Shown: positions 27,145 to 35,139 of the stretch, one piece after another
How positions within the stretch are numbered: the first letter of the stretch is position 1
Layout: the number at the start of each line of letters is the position of its first letter
Assembly (NCBI GenBank): GCA_913041495.1
Contig: CAJWHT010000021.1
Span: forward strand, 1-44,529
Direction: 5' to 3'
Length of the DNA: 44,529 bases
DNA from: an uncultured Desulfobacteraceae bacterium
Lineage (GTDB): Bacteria > Desulfobacterota > Desulfobacteria > Desulfobacterales > Desulfobacteraceae
Position numbers and translations under genes: made by a program
Notes under the pieces: generated by a model
Databases searched by the model: none
Seen by the model: only the letters and a program-made list of their open reading frames with translations
Told to the model about the DNA's origin: nothing

Positions 27145-28713
27145 TTGCATCAAAAACTGGTTCCCCTTTTAATCGTCTTCGCCCTATTTGCTTCGGGGTG
27201 TGCAGGCACGCTTCCTGACAGGACCCGGGCCCCAAATTCCTATGCAATTCCAAAGACCTTGGACACACGGCTGGGACAACTGGCTGAGGCGCAGACAACC
27301 GGCCGGGAAGACAATTCAGGGTTCCACCTGCTTTCAGGGGGGCTTGATGCATTTGTGGCACGGGCATTCATCGCCGAGCATGCCCAGGTGAGCCTGGATG
27401 TTCAATACTATCTTTACAATAACGACCTGGTGGGCCGGCTTTTTACCTGGCAGTTGATCCGGGCGGCGGAACGCGGGGTCCGGGTCAGGCTCCTGGTGGA
27501 TGACATGGACTGGGAAGGCCGGGATATGAATGCCTCGATCATGGCCCATCATCCCAACATTGAAATACGCATTTTCAACCCCTTCAGCAGAGGTGTATCA
27601 CGGATATCCCAGTTGATCGCCCGCTACGGCACCGTAACGCGGCGGATGCACAACAAATCCGTCACGGCAGACAATCAGGTCACGATTCTGGGCGGCAGAA
27701 ACATCGGGGACGAATATTTCCAGGCCAACCCGGACCTTGCCTTCACAGATCTGGACGTCCTGGCCATCGGCCCGGTGGTAAATGAAGTATCCCGTTCCTT
27801 TGACAGATACTGGAACAGTGATCTTGCCTTTCCGGTCCACCTGCTGAACCCGTCTAAAATCAACCCACATCAATTTGATGCCGCAAGACTTGAACTTGCA
27901 ACATTCATCAAGCAACAATCGGATTCCGCGTATATATCCGCCATGGGCAATTCAAAGCTGGCAAAGCAACTGCAACAGGGGCAACTGGATTACCACTGGG
28001 GACCGGCCTCAATCGTCTCCGATCAGCCAGAAAAGATATCCACAGGATTTGAACAGACAGAGTATCATCTTGTCCCGCAACTGGCACCCCACTGGGAAGC
28101 TGTGAAAAACGAGCTTCTTATATTTTCCCCCTACTTCGTGCCCGGCAAAGAGGGGACCGCCTTTTTGACGGAATTGGTTCGCAGGGGCGTCCGGGTAAAA
28201 ATACTGACAAATTCACTTGCCTCCAACGACGTGCGTATTGTCCATTCCGGATATATAAAATACAGAACAAAACTTCTCAAAGGCGGGGTGGAACTGTATG
28301 AGATGAATACAAAAAGAAATGCCGGAGAAAAAGATTCCTTTTCCGGCGCCTCGGTATTCAAAGGCTCGGGCAAGGCCAGCCTCCATGCCAAATCATTTGT
28401 TTTTGACCGGGAAAAAGTTTTCATCGGTTCCTTGAACCTTGATCCCAGATCCATTTACCACAACACTGAAATCGGGGTGTTGCTGACATCCCGGGGGCTT
28501 GGCCAGACAATGGGAGAGGGGTTTGATACCATGACCCAGACCCGGGCATTCAGGCTGGAACTTGTGACGGACCGTTACGGCAAAAGCCGCACGCTCTGGC
28601 ACGGCACGGTGGATGGAAAAACAAAAACATTTTCCATGGAGCCTTACAGCAGCCTCTGGGACCGGTTTAAAACCAACCTTTTAAGCCTGCTTCCCCTGGA
28701 ATCCCAACTGTAA
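27145..28713 (+). CDS. Phospholipase D-family lipoprotein, ClsC-like
   Basis: ClsC-type proteins make cardiolipin from phospholipids by phosphatidyl transfer. This one starts at a TTG (27145) with GGAGG 9 bases upstream. Residues 1-19 are a lipoprotein signal with lipobox ASGC (Cys19). Two HKD motifs are intact: H169-K171-D176 (MHNKSVTAD, then GGRNIGDEYF) and H414-K416-D421 (LHAKSFVFD, then IGSLNLDPRS). The 522 residues are normal for the family. It is a membrane-anchored transesterase or hydrolase, next to the lipid locus but on its own transcript. Confidence 0.9.
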   Translation: MHQKLVPLLIVFALFASGCAGTLPDRTRAPNSYAIPKTLDTRLGQLAEAQTTGREDNSGFHLLSGGLDAFVARAFIAEHAQVSLDVQYYLYNNDLVGRLFTWQLIRAAERGVRVRLLVDDMDWEGRDMNASIMAHHPNIEIRIFNPFSRGVSRISQLIARYGTVTRRMHNKSVTADNQVTILGGRNIGDEYFQANPDLAFTDLDVLAIGPVVNEVSRSFDRYWNSDLAFPVHLLNPSKINPHQFDAARLELATFIKQQSDSAYISAMGNSKLAKQLQQGQLDYHWGPASIVSDQPEKISTGFEQTEYHLVPQLAPHWEAVKNELLIFSPYFVPGKEGTAFLTELVRRGVRVKILTNSLASNDVRIVHSGYIKYRTKLLKGGVELYEMNTKRNAGEKDSFSGASVFKGSGKASLHAKSFVFDREKVFIGSLNLDPRSIYHNTEIGVLLTSRGLGQTMGEGFDTMTQTRAFRLELVTDRYGKSRTLWHGTVDGKTKTFSMEPYSSLWDRFKTNLLSLLPLESQL

Positions 28714-28834
28714 TTTAGTTGATACGCCAAAAACCCGGGATCGCAGAAGGTACAAAGCGGTTCCGCTCTCACCGCAGGATCCGGATCTTAAAACCTTTCG
28801 ATGAAAGTCAGGGCATAGCGCTAAAACCGGCCGG

Positions 28835-30598
28835 CTATTTCATCTCAATATGTGAGACACATTCTGTCGCATCAGGGTTTTCACGGGCATGGGACTCATA
28901 GGTCCATCCGTCCCACACATTTTCAATGATCTGCTCCAGCAGGGGATGGACCAGGTTTTCCGCCTGCTTGCCGTAAAGCAGGTCGATATGGTTGGCCCCC
29001 TCAATGATGAAATCAATGAGCTGGCTTTTTTCCGGAAGGATCTCCACCTTGCGCAGATCATCCACATGTTCCAGACGGTAAACCTTCTTGTATTTATGGG
29101 GATAAAACCGGCTGTAGCGGACATTGTGCAGCGGGGCAAGGCAGTCTTTGGCACCCCAGAAATGAAACAAGGGGATATCCTTGGGAAAAAATGAGTAATG
29201 GTGGGTGTAGTTCAGTTCGGATCTGTCCATCCGTTTAAAACCGTTTCCGTCATACACCGCCTTGAGAAACTGGAACCCCAGCCCCAGGGGAATGGACTCG
29301 GTGGCCACTTCCAGGTAACGCTCCACAAAATGCTTGTCCCCCTTGTGGTTTTCCGGGCAGATCAGGAAGTTCAGGCCGCCCACGTCCCGGTTGTAGATGG
29401 AACGGGAAACGGTCTTCACCAAGGGCAGACGGGTGACCAGCATGGCCGCTTCCTGGATGGGGATATGGGAAAACCTGAAAATCCGGGCCAGGTGGTTCAA
29501 CCACAGGGCCGAGGGGAAAAAGACATGGGAGTTCCTGTCAAAGCGCCGGGGTGACCCTAAAGAGACAATGCCCTTAACGGTTTTCATGGACGCCTTTGCC
29601 ACGGATTCCGGCGGCAGCACCCGGTCCAGCTCCCGTTTCCGTTTCTCCGGCATTTTAAGTTTGTCAAAATCCTGTCTCAAAGCCCAGTTCAGGACCATGT
29701 TTTCCGACACCAGCCCGCCCATGCTGTGTCCCACAAGAATGGAAGGCTTGCCGCAGCTTCTCTGGGTAATAAAGTTCAGCACTGTTGGCAGATCGTGGTC
29801 GATCAGGGTATCCACGGTGTAGTTGGGGTCAAAGCGGCCGCCGTTGACACCCACCCCCCGGGGATCGAACAGATATGTCCAGTTTTTATTGTCTGCCAGA
29901 TTTTTGGCAATGGAGTAGCGGTTGCTCATGTCCCAGCAGTAGGAATTGTTGGCAAAACCGGGAACCAGAATCACCGAAGGGTTGCTGTCTCCGGCTGTGA
30001 CCCCTTCCATTTCCAGAAGCCGCCGGAACTTTATGGATTTCCCTTTTTCAGTGAAATCCTGGTAGTAGACGATCTCATAATCCCCACGGCCGTTTTGCTC
30101 CCGCTCATCCACTTCGCTTTCAAAATAGGCGGGCTGGCGTGCCGATTTGAGGGCCTCTTTCACGATGTTGCGGCGGAAGGCTTCACTGTAGATGTCTTCC
30201 GTGTACTTGGCATCGATATTCAGCCGTTCCTCGGTAATCCGCGTCAGGCTGGAGCGCTCCAGAAGAATTATCTCCTCGGTGAGTCTGATCTCACCGTTTT
30301 CAAGCTCTTCGAAAAGGATATTTTTGATGACGTCCCTGGGAATGACGATCCGGGCCACCCGGGAGAAGATGTGATAGAGGGTCAGGGCAAGTTTGCCCAC
30401 GGCCTTTTTCCGGATCTCCTCTCTGGAAACGATGAGTTCCGGGGCCACGGGCAGCCCCAGTGAGAGCTGCCCCTTGTAAATTTTGCTGTAGGTATCATAT
30501 CCCAGATTGATAATCTGGGTAGGAATTTCGTTTACTGCCAGCCGGACGGCGGACTGCCTCAATCGGCCAAGGGATGTCACAAATGTCATTGTCGCCAC
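28835..30598 (-). CDS. Alpha/beta hydrolase (lipase/esterase-like), lipid locus
   Basis: The 587 residues start at a GTG without clear SD; an ATG at residue 4 is an alternative. The N-terminal ~200 residues are helical and specific to this protein. The hydrolase core begins at VILVPGFANNSYCWDMS, with the nucleophile elbow GHSMGG (Ser292), Asp485 (GAKDCLAP) and His537 (GANHIDLLYG) as triad. PHA synthases have Cys in place of Ser, so this is a hydrolase and not PhaC. It follows the two AAR-like genes by 76 bases. By context it may remobilise wax ester, triacylglycerol or PHA, or act as a thioesterase. Confidence 0.85.
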   Translation of the reverse strand: MATMTFVTSLGRLRQSAVRLAVNEIPTQIINLGYDTYSKIYKGQLSLGLPVAPELIVSREEIRKKAVGKLALTLYHIFSRVARIVIPRDVIKNILFEELENGEIRLTEEIILLERSSLTRITEERLNIDAKYTEDIYSEAFRRNIVKEALKSARQPAYFESEVDEREQNGRGDYEIVYYQDFTEKGKSIKFRRLLEMEGVTAGDSNPSVILVPGFANNSYCWDMSNRYSIAKNLADNKNWTYLFDPRGVGVNGGRFDPNYTVDTLIDHDLPTVLNFITQRSCGKPSILVGHSMGGLVSENMVLNWALRQDFDKLKMPEKRKRELDRVLPPESVAKASMKTVKGIVSLGSPRRFDRNSHVFFPSALWLNHLARIFRFSHIPIQEAAMLVTRLPLVKTVSRSIYNRDVGGLNFLICPENHKGDKHFVERYLEVATESIPLGLGFQFLKAVYDGNGFKRMDRSELNYTHHYSFFPKDIPLFHFWGAKDCLAPLHNVRYSRFYPHKYKKVYRLEHVDDLRKVEILPEKSQLIDFIIEGANHIDLLYGKQAENLVHPLLEQIIENVWDGWTYESHARENPDATECVSHIEMK

Positions 30599-30674
30599 GT
30601 GGTACCAGGGATTTCCATGACAATGAAAATGTCCCGGACATAAAAGTTAACTATCGCCCCGCACTGCTACAGGG

Positions 30675-32735
30675 CTAACTTGCCGCCTTGCCCCGCTGGA
30701 TTTCGGCCTGGGAACGCACCCAGGCAATTTCCTCGCGGCCCAACGGCCCTTCAACACCGGAAATGGCTGACAGCTTCATACCATGCTTGATGCCCAGCTT
30801 GTAAATTTCCTTGACCTTGTCCCATTGGGTTTGACTCCCTTTGGTAAAGGCCTCGAACCGGCCTTCAAGGGTCAGGATAATGGTTTCCGCAAGGCCGGCA
30901 TAGGCCACACCGTGGGGCAGGCCGATATCCTTCATCTCAATGGCCTCACCCGGCAGTTCAATCTCGCCGCCGGTGATCACCAGCACGTCCTGGCGCTTGG
31001 CCACGTCATCCCGGTTAAAGACCATGGGCCGGGTGATGTCCGTCACCACACAGCCGGGTTTGAACCGCATGATATCGATGCTGTCCTTGGCACCGGCACT
31101 GGCAATGACCACCACATCCATGTCATCCAGGTACCGGTCCACCCGCGTGGAGACCGACAGCTTGACATCCGGCCGTTCTTCTTTGAGTTCATCCTGCAAT
31201 GTCAGCAGCTTGGCCATGTTCCGACTAACAATATATACTTCTTCAAAGGCAGTTGCAAGCAGTCTGGAACATATGGCGCCCACATCGCCTGTGGCACCGA
31301 TGACCATGGCTTTGGCCCTCAGGGTCTTGCCGTCTTTTAACGTGACCAGCCCCATCTGCCGGACCGCTTCCGCCGTGGCCCACAATGCGGTGGATGCGGT
31401 ATAGGAATTGCCCGTGGTAATGGGAAGAGGGGCGCTTTTTCCGGTTTCCAGATCCGGTCCCAAAATGCCTTTGGGCATCATGGACACCCCCATGACCTGG
31501 GCCCCCAGCCGCTTGGCCATCTCTGCAGCCTTCAGGACTTTTTTCCGTGTGAATTCAGGGGGATGTTTCTGCATCTCGTCACTGGTCTCGCCGATGCTGA
31601 TCAGCCAGCCCTCGGCTTCAACCCCGGTGGAGGATTTCACCCCCCGCACCTTGGAGTAAACAAAAGGCGGCGTATAGGCCATGGCCTTTTCAATGGCCAG
31701 GATACTTTTGGGAGATACCGATGTGACCATCTCCACGGCCCGCAGCTTTTTAAGCTGGTTCCGGAACAGGGGGTGGATCAGATAGGCAAACCGGTTCACC
31801 CGCTTATCCTGCTCAAAGGGATAGATGATCCTGGGATCAAGCCGTTGTTCGCTGATGATTTCCAAAAGGTCGTCCTTGAGACCGTCTCCCTTGGAGACAT
31901 CCATGGCCCCTACCATGAGCGCTTCGGCCACCACGTCTTCTACAACCTCTGGGATGAGTTTAGGGGTGGTGTCGATGATGGTTTCCACACCCAGCTGGGC
32001 CAGAAGGTCCACCCGGTCTTCATAGGCCGTTGCCGTAATAACGGTTTTTCCGGCCAGTTCCTCTTCCATGCACAGGTCCAGGTACTCATAAAATCCCAGG
32101 TGGGGAATGACCAGGATATTGGCCTTTTTCACGGCATGGCGCAGCAGGTAGCGGTTGGCCGCCCGGGCCGGTTTTTTCATGGGAAAAATTTTGCCCACCG
32201 GCAGCATTTTCAGCAGTTTTTTCGGCCGGCCCGCATAAAATTCGAGTTCCTTGAGGGAGCCCAGCACCGCCGGCACCTGGCTTTCCACCACCGGGTCGGC
32301 AAACATCATATTATCCGTATATTCTGCCATTACCCGGGCCAGGGTGGCATTGGCCACACCGGACATAAACAGCACATTGGCATTGGTGAAATAGTTGTCC
32401 TGCGAAAACTGGATATTTCGGATACTCCAGGCCTGGCTGACCTGGTGCAGGGTTTCACCGGTGGTGACAACGGTATGCAGACGGTCGCACAGTGCCAGAA
32501 GTTCCCGGGTTTTCTTGTGTAAAACCCCTCTGGAGCCCAGGGCGGACGGATACTCGATCCCGCTGATGCACAGGACGTCCGCCCGCTTATTCCACTTGAG
32601 CAGCAGGTCTTCGGCCTTGGTCATGTCCTCGTCGGTGCCGAACCTTTGGATGGAAAACATCTGTCCGCTGAACTCAGCTGTCAGGTCATAATCCTCGCTC
32701 ACCGGTCCCAGACTGATATTGACGATTTTCTTCAT
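30675..32735 (-). CDS. AAR-like fusion reductase, paralogue with Gly in place of catalytic Cys
   Basis: This is a 686-residue protein. The N-terminal ~340 residues (KIVNISLGPVSEDYDLTAEF..., RFGTDEDMTKAE) look like a separate Rossmann-type domain, reminiscent of proteins annotated as quinate 5-dehydrogenase. The C-terminal half matches acyl-ACP reductase: TTGNSYTAS (440-448), nucleotide loop GATGDVG (480-486), IVSRNMAKLLTLQDEL, GGEIELPG and the C-terminal GIKHGMKLSAIS. At the AAR catalytic-Cys position (Cys294 in Synechococcus) it has Gly614 (YAGLAET). It is therefore unlikely to form an acyl-thioester itself and may be a partner subunit of the upstream paralogue, 15 bases away. Confidence 0.8.
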   Translation of the reverse strand: MKKIVNISLGPVSEDYDLTAEFSGQMFSIQRFGTDEDMTKAEDLLLKWNKRADVLCISGIEYPSALGSRGVLHKKTRELLALCDRLHTVVTTGETLHQVSQAWSIRNIQFSQDNYFTNANVLFMSGVANATLARVMAEYTDNMMFADPVVESQVPAVLGSLKELEFYAGRPKKLLKMLPVGKIFPMKKPARAANRYLLRHAVKKANILVIPHLGFYEYLDLCMEEELAGKTVITATAYEDRVDLLAQLGVETIIDTTPKLIPEVVEDVVAEALMVGAMDVSKGDGLKDDLLEIISEQRLDPRIIYPFEQDKRVNRFAYLIHPLFRNQLKKLRAVEMVTSVSPKSILAIEKAMAYTPPFVYSKVRGVKSSTGVEAEGWLISIGETSDEMQKHPPEFTRKKVLKAAEMAKRLGAQVMGVSMMPKGILGPDLETGKSAPLPITTGNSYTASTALWATAEAVRQMGLVTLKDGKTLRAKAMVIGATGDVGAICSRLLATAFEEVYIVSRNMAKLLTLQDELKEERPDVKLSVSTRVDRYLDDMDVVVIASAGAKDSIDIMRFKPGCVVTDITRPMVFNRDDVAKRQDVLVITGGEIELPGEAIEMKDIGLPHGVAYAGLAETIILTLEGRFEAFTKGSQTQWDKVKEIYKLGIKHGMKLSAISGVEGPLGREEIAWVRSQAEIQRGKAAS

Positions 32736-32750
32736 TGTTTACCCACTCCC

Positions 32751-34862
32751 TTAAGCTGTCTCAACGTCTGTTTCAATCTGCGCTTCCACGGTGCCGTCCG
32801 CGGCATTGGCTCCGGCCCTGGCCGCCAGGGCCAGTTCCCGGACCTTCCGAATCTCTTCATCGCTGAAGACACCGTTGACACCGGATATCGCAGCCAGTTT
32901 CATACCGTGCTTGAGACCCATTTTATAAATATCACGGACCTTTTCCCACTCAATGTCCCGGCCGATGGTAAAGACTTCATAGCGCCCCTCCAGGGCCAGT
33001 ACAATGGTTTCCGCCAGGCAGGCGTACACCACTTTCTTGGGCAGGCCGATATTTTTCATTTCCGGGTTGCCGGGCAATTCGATCTCGCCGGATTCGATCA
33101 CCAGGACGTCCGGCCGCTTGGCCACATCCTCCGGGGACAGGTCCAGGGGCCTTGCCACATCGGTGATCACACAGCCCGGCTTTACCTTGGTGATATCCAG
33201 CACCTTTTTGCCCGCCCCGGACGTGGCGGTAACGATCACATCCATATCCGGCAGATACCGGTCCGGTTTTGTGGTGATTTTCAGCTTAACCCCCGGGGTT
33301 TCCTCCAGGATGGCCTGTTGCAGGGCCAAAAGTTTGGCCGTGTTGCGGCCGGCGAGAATCACCTCGTCAAAGGCTTTGGCCAGCAGGCGGCAGCAGACGG
33401 AGCCGATGGCCCCCGATGCCCCCAGCACCATGGTTTTACCGGCGATTTTTTTGCCGCTCTCAATCTCTATCAACCCCATGCGGCGTACCGCATCCGCAGC
33501 CGCCCAGAGTGCACCGGAAGCCGAATAGGAGTTACCTGTGGTAATGGGGATATCCGCCTTTTTGGCCACGGTGAGCCCGGCATCCCCCACCACTTTGGTG
33601 AAGGCCCCAAGCCCCATGATCTGTGCCCCCATGCGCTTGGCCATTCTCGCTGCCTGGAGCAATCGTTTATAGGTGAATTCGGGCGTGTGGGACAGCATCT
33701 GCTTGGGTGTCCCCCCCACTGTAATGAGCCAGCCTTCGGCCTCTGCCCCTGTGGGGGATTTAATTCCGGTTACCTTTGAATACACCCAGGGCGGAGCATA
33801 GGCCACCACCTTTTCCACAGCGTCCAGAAACACCGGCGGCGCAAAGCCGCTGACGAAATCCACCGCCTTGTCTTTCTTTAAAAATTCCTTGGACAGGGGA
33901 TGGATCACAAAGGCAAACCTGTGGACACGTTTTTCTTTTCCGGAGGGGTAAACGATCCTGGGATCCATCCGTTGCATGCTGATAATCTCCAGGATGTCGT
34001 CCGGATGAACCATGTCGGATTTTTTCTCCAGGGCCGCCAGGATAAGTGCTTCGATCACGTTGGGAGAGACCACCCGCTGAAGGATTTTCGGTGTGGTATC
34101 GATGATAACGTCCACCCCGCGGGCCTTGAGAAATTCCACCCGGTCGTCATACACCGTGGACGAAATAATGATTTTGCCGCCGAGTTCTTCAATGGAGGTA
34201 TCCTCGAGAAGACGGTAAAATCCCTGGTTGGGCACCACGATAATATTGGCCTTCTGCATGGCCTTTTTCAGAATGTACTGGTTCCACTTTTTCAGGGGTA
34301 CCACAGAGGAGGTCAGCCGTTTGCCGGGCAGCCAGTCAAGAATTTCATGGGCCCCTTTGGCATATCTTTCAAACCCCTTGAGGGAATGGACCAGCTTTGA
34401 GATATCATTTTCGATCAGGGGATCGGCAAAGGTCAAATTGTCCGTGTATTCTGCCATGACCTTTGCCATGTTGTAATTGTTCAGTCCGGAGAGAAACAGC
34501 ACTTTCTGGTTCTTGAAATAATCCTTGAACTTGTGCTCCACAAACCTTAGGGACCATTCATAGGCCACATCCCTCAAGGCGGCACCGGTGGTGACAGGCG
34601 TCTGGATTTTCCGTCCCAGGCGCTTGATCTTATCGTCATGGCGCCGGGTCAGATACCCGGATGAAATGGCCGGTGGAAACTTGACCTGCCCCACGCCGAT
34701 GGCATCTGCGTTTTTGTCGCTTTCCAGCAGAAGCTGGGCAGCCTTGTCACGGCTGCCGTCCGTTCCGATTCTCTTGACCATGAACTGCTGACCTAAGAAT
34801 TCGGTTTCAAATTCATAGTCGTATTTGCTGGGACCGAGACTGATACTGATTACCTGTTTCAC
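32751..34862 (-). CDS. AAR-like fusion reductase, catalytic Cys retained
   Basis: This 703-residue protein starts at a GTG with GGAGG 5 bases upstream. It has the same two-part build as its downstream paralogue: an N-terminal Rossmann-type domain (SISLGPSKYDYEFETEFLGQ) and a C-terminal acyl-ACP-reductase-like half. Visible are TTGNSYSAS (441-449), GASGAIG (481-487), SGEIELPG and the catalytic-type Cys615 in YACLAETIVLALEG, which aligns with Cys294 in FACFAE of Synechococcus AAR. AAR reduces long-chain acyl-ACP or acyl-CoA to fatty aldehyde with NADPH. Here such a product would feed the alcohol dehydrogenase and wax synthase of the locus. The substrate and the N-terminal domain's role are inferred. 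Confidence 0.82.
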   Translation of the reverse strand: MKQVISISLGPSKYDYEFETEFLGQQFMVKRIGTDGSRDKAAQLLLESDKNADAIGVGQVKFPPAISSGYLTRRHDDKIKRLGRKIQTPVTTGAALRDVAYEWSLRFVEHKFKDYFKNQKVLFLSGLNNYNMAKVMAEYTDNLTFADPLIENDISKLVHSLKGFERYAKGAHEILDWLPGKRLTSSVVPLKKWNQYILKKAMQKANIIVVPNQGFYRLLEDTSIEELGGKIIISSTVYDDRVEFLKARGVDVIIDTTPKILQRVVSPNVIEALILAALEKKSDMVHPDDILEIISMQRMDPRIVYPSGKEKRVHRFAFVIHPLSKEFLKKDKAVDFVSGFAPPVFLDAVEKVVAYAPPWVYSKVTGIKSPTGAEAEGWLITVGGTPKQMLSHTPEFTYKRLLQAARMAKRMGAQIMGLGAFTKVVGDAGLTVAKKADIPITTGNSYSASGALWAAADAVRRMGLIEIESGKKIAGKTMVLGASGAIGSVCCRLLAKAFDEVILAGRNTAKLLALQQAILEETPGVKLKITTKPDRYLPDMDVIVTATSGAGKKVLDITKVKPGCVITDVARPLDLSPEDVAKRPDVLVIESGEIELPGNPEMKNIGLPKKVVYACLAETIVLALEGRYEVFTIGRDIEWEKVRDIYKMGLKHGMKLAAISGVNGVFSDEEIRKVRELALAARAGANAADGTVEAQIETDVETA

Positions 34863-34874
34863 ATTTTCCTCCGA

Positions 34875-35123
34875 TTACCCTTTCCGTACCTTTATCCAAT
34901 CCGTACCGTTATCCTGAATCGCGCTGGCCGGACAGAGGCGAATCATTTCCGCCACCAGCTCCAATTCCCCGTCATTTTCCGGCTGCCTGGCCACGTATTC
35001 ATACCCGTCGTCGTGATTGGTGGAAAATATGGCCGGGACAGCCGCGGCGCACAGGGAACAATTGATGCAGTTATCATCCACAAAAAAACGTCCCTTGCAA
35101 TTATCCGGCAGCTTTTGGGCCAT
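34875..35123 (-). CDS. Single [4Fe-4S]-cluster ferredoxin
   Basis: The ATG at 35123 gives 82 residues; longer forms in this frame overlap the acyltransferase gene and read as its shadow. The cluster ligands are Cys19, Cys22, Cys25 (CINCSLC) and Cys64 (LCPASAI). The position that holds the second-cluster Cys in 2[4Fe-4S] ferredoxins is Val29, so one cluster is expected, as in Desulfovibrio-type ferredoxins. It starts 16 bases after the acyltransferase stop and ends 12 bases before the Cys-type reductase, so it is firmly inside the lipid operon. It may deliver electrons to the reductases. Confidence 0.88.
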   Translation of the reverse strand: MAQKLPDNCKGRFFVDDNCINCSLCAAAVPAIFSTNHDDGYEYVARQPENDGELELVAEMIRLCPASAIQDNGTDWIKVRKG

Positions 35124-35139
35124 GGTTCCTGAAGCCTTC

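Noticed and set aside
28835-30598. PHA synthase (PhaC) as identity for the hydrolase
   Set aside because: PhaC requires Cys in the G-x-C-x-G elbow; here it is GHSMGG with Ser292, so a hydrolase is the better call.
31563-33779. Long plus-strand open frames (319 and 377 codons) opposite the AAR-like genes
   Set aside because: They mirror the codon pattern of the well-supported reductases, cross the intergenic junction, and show no recognisable domain.
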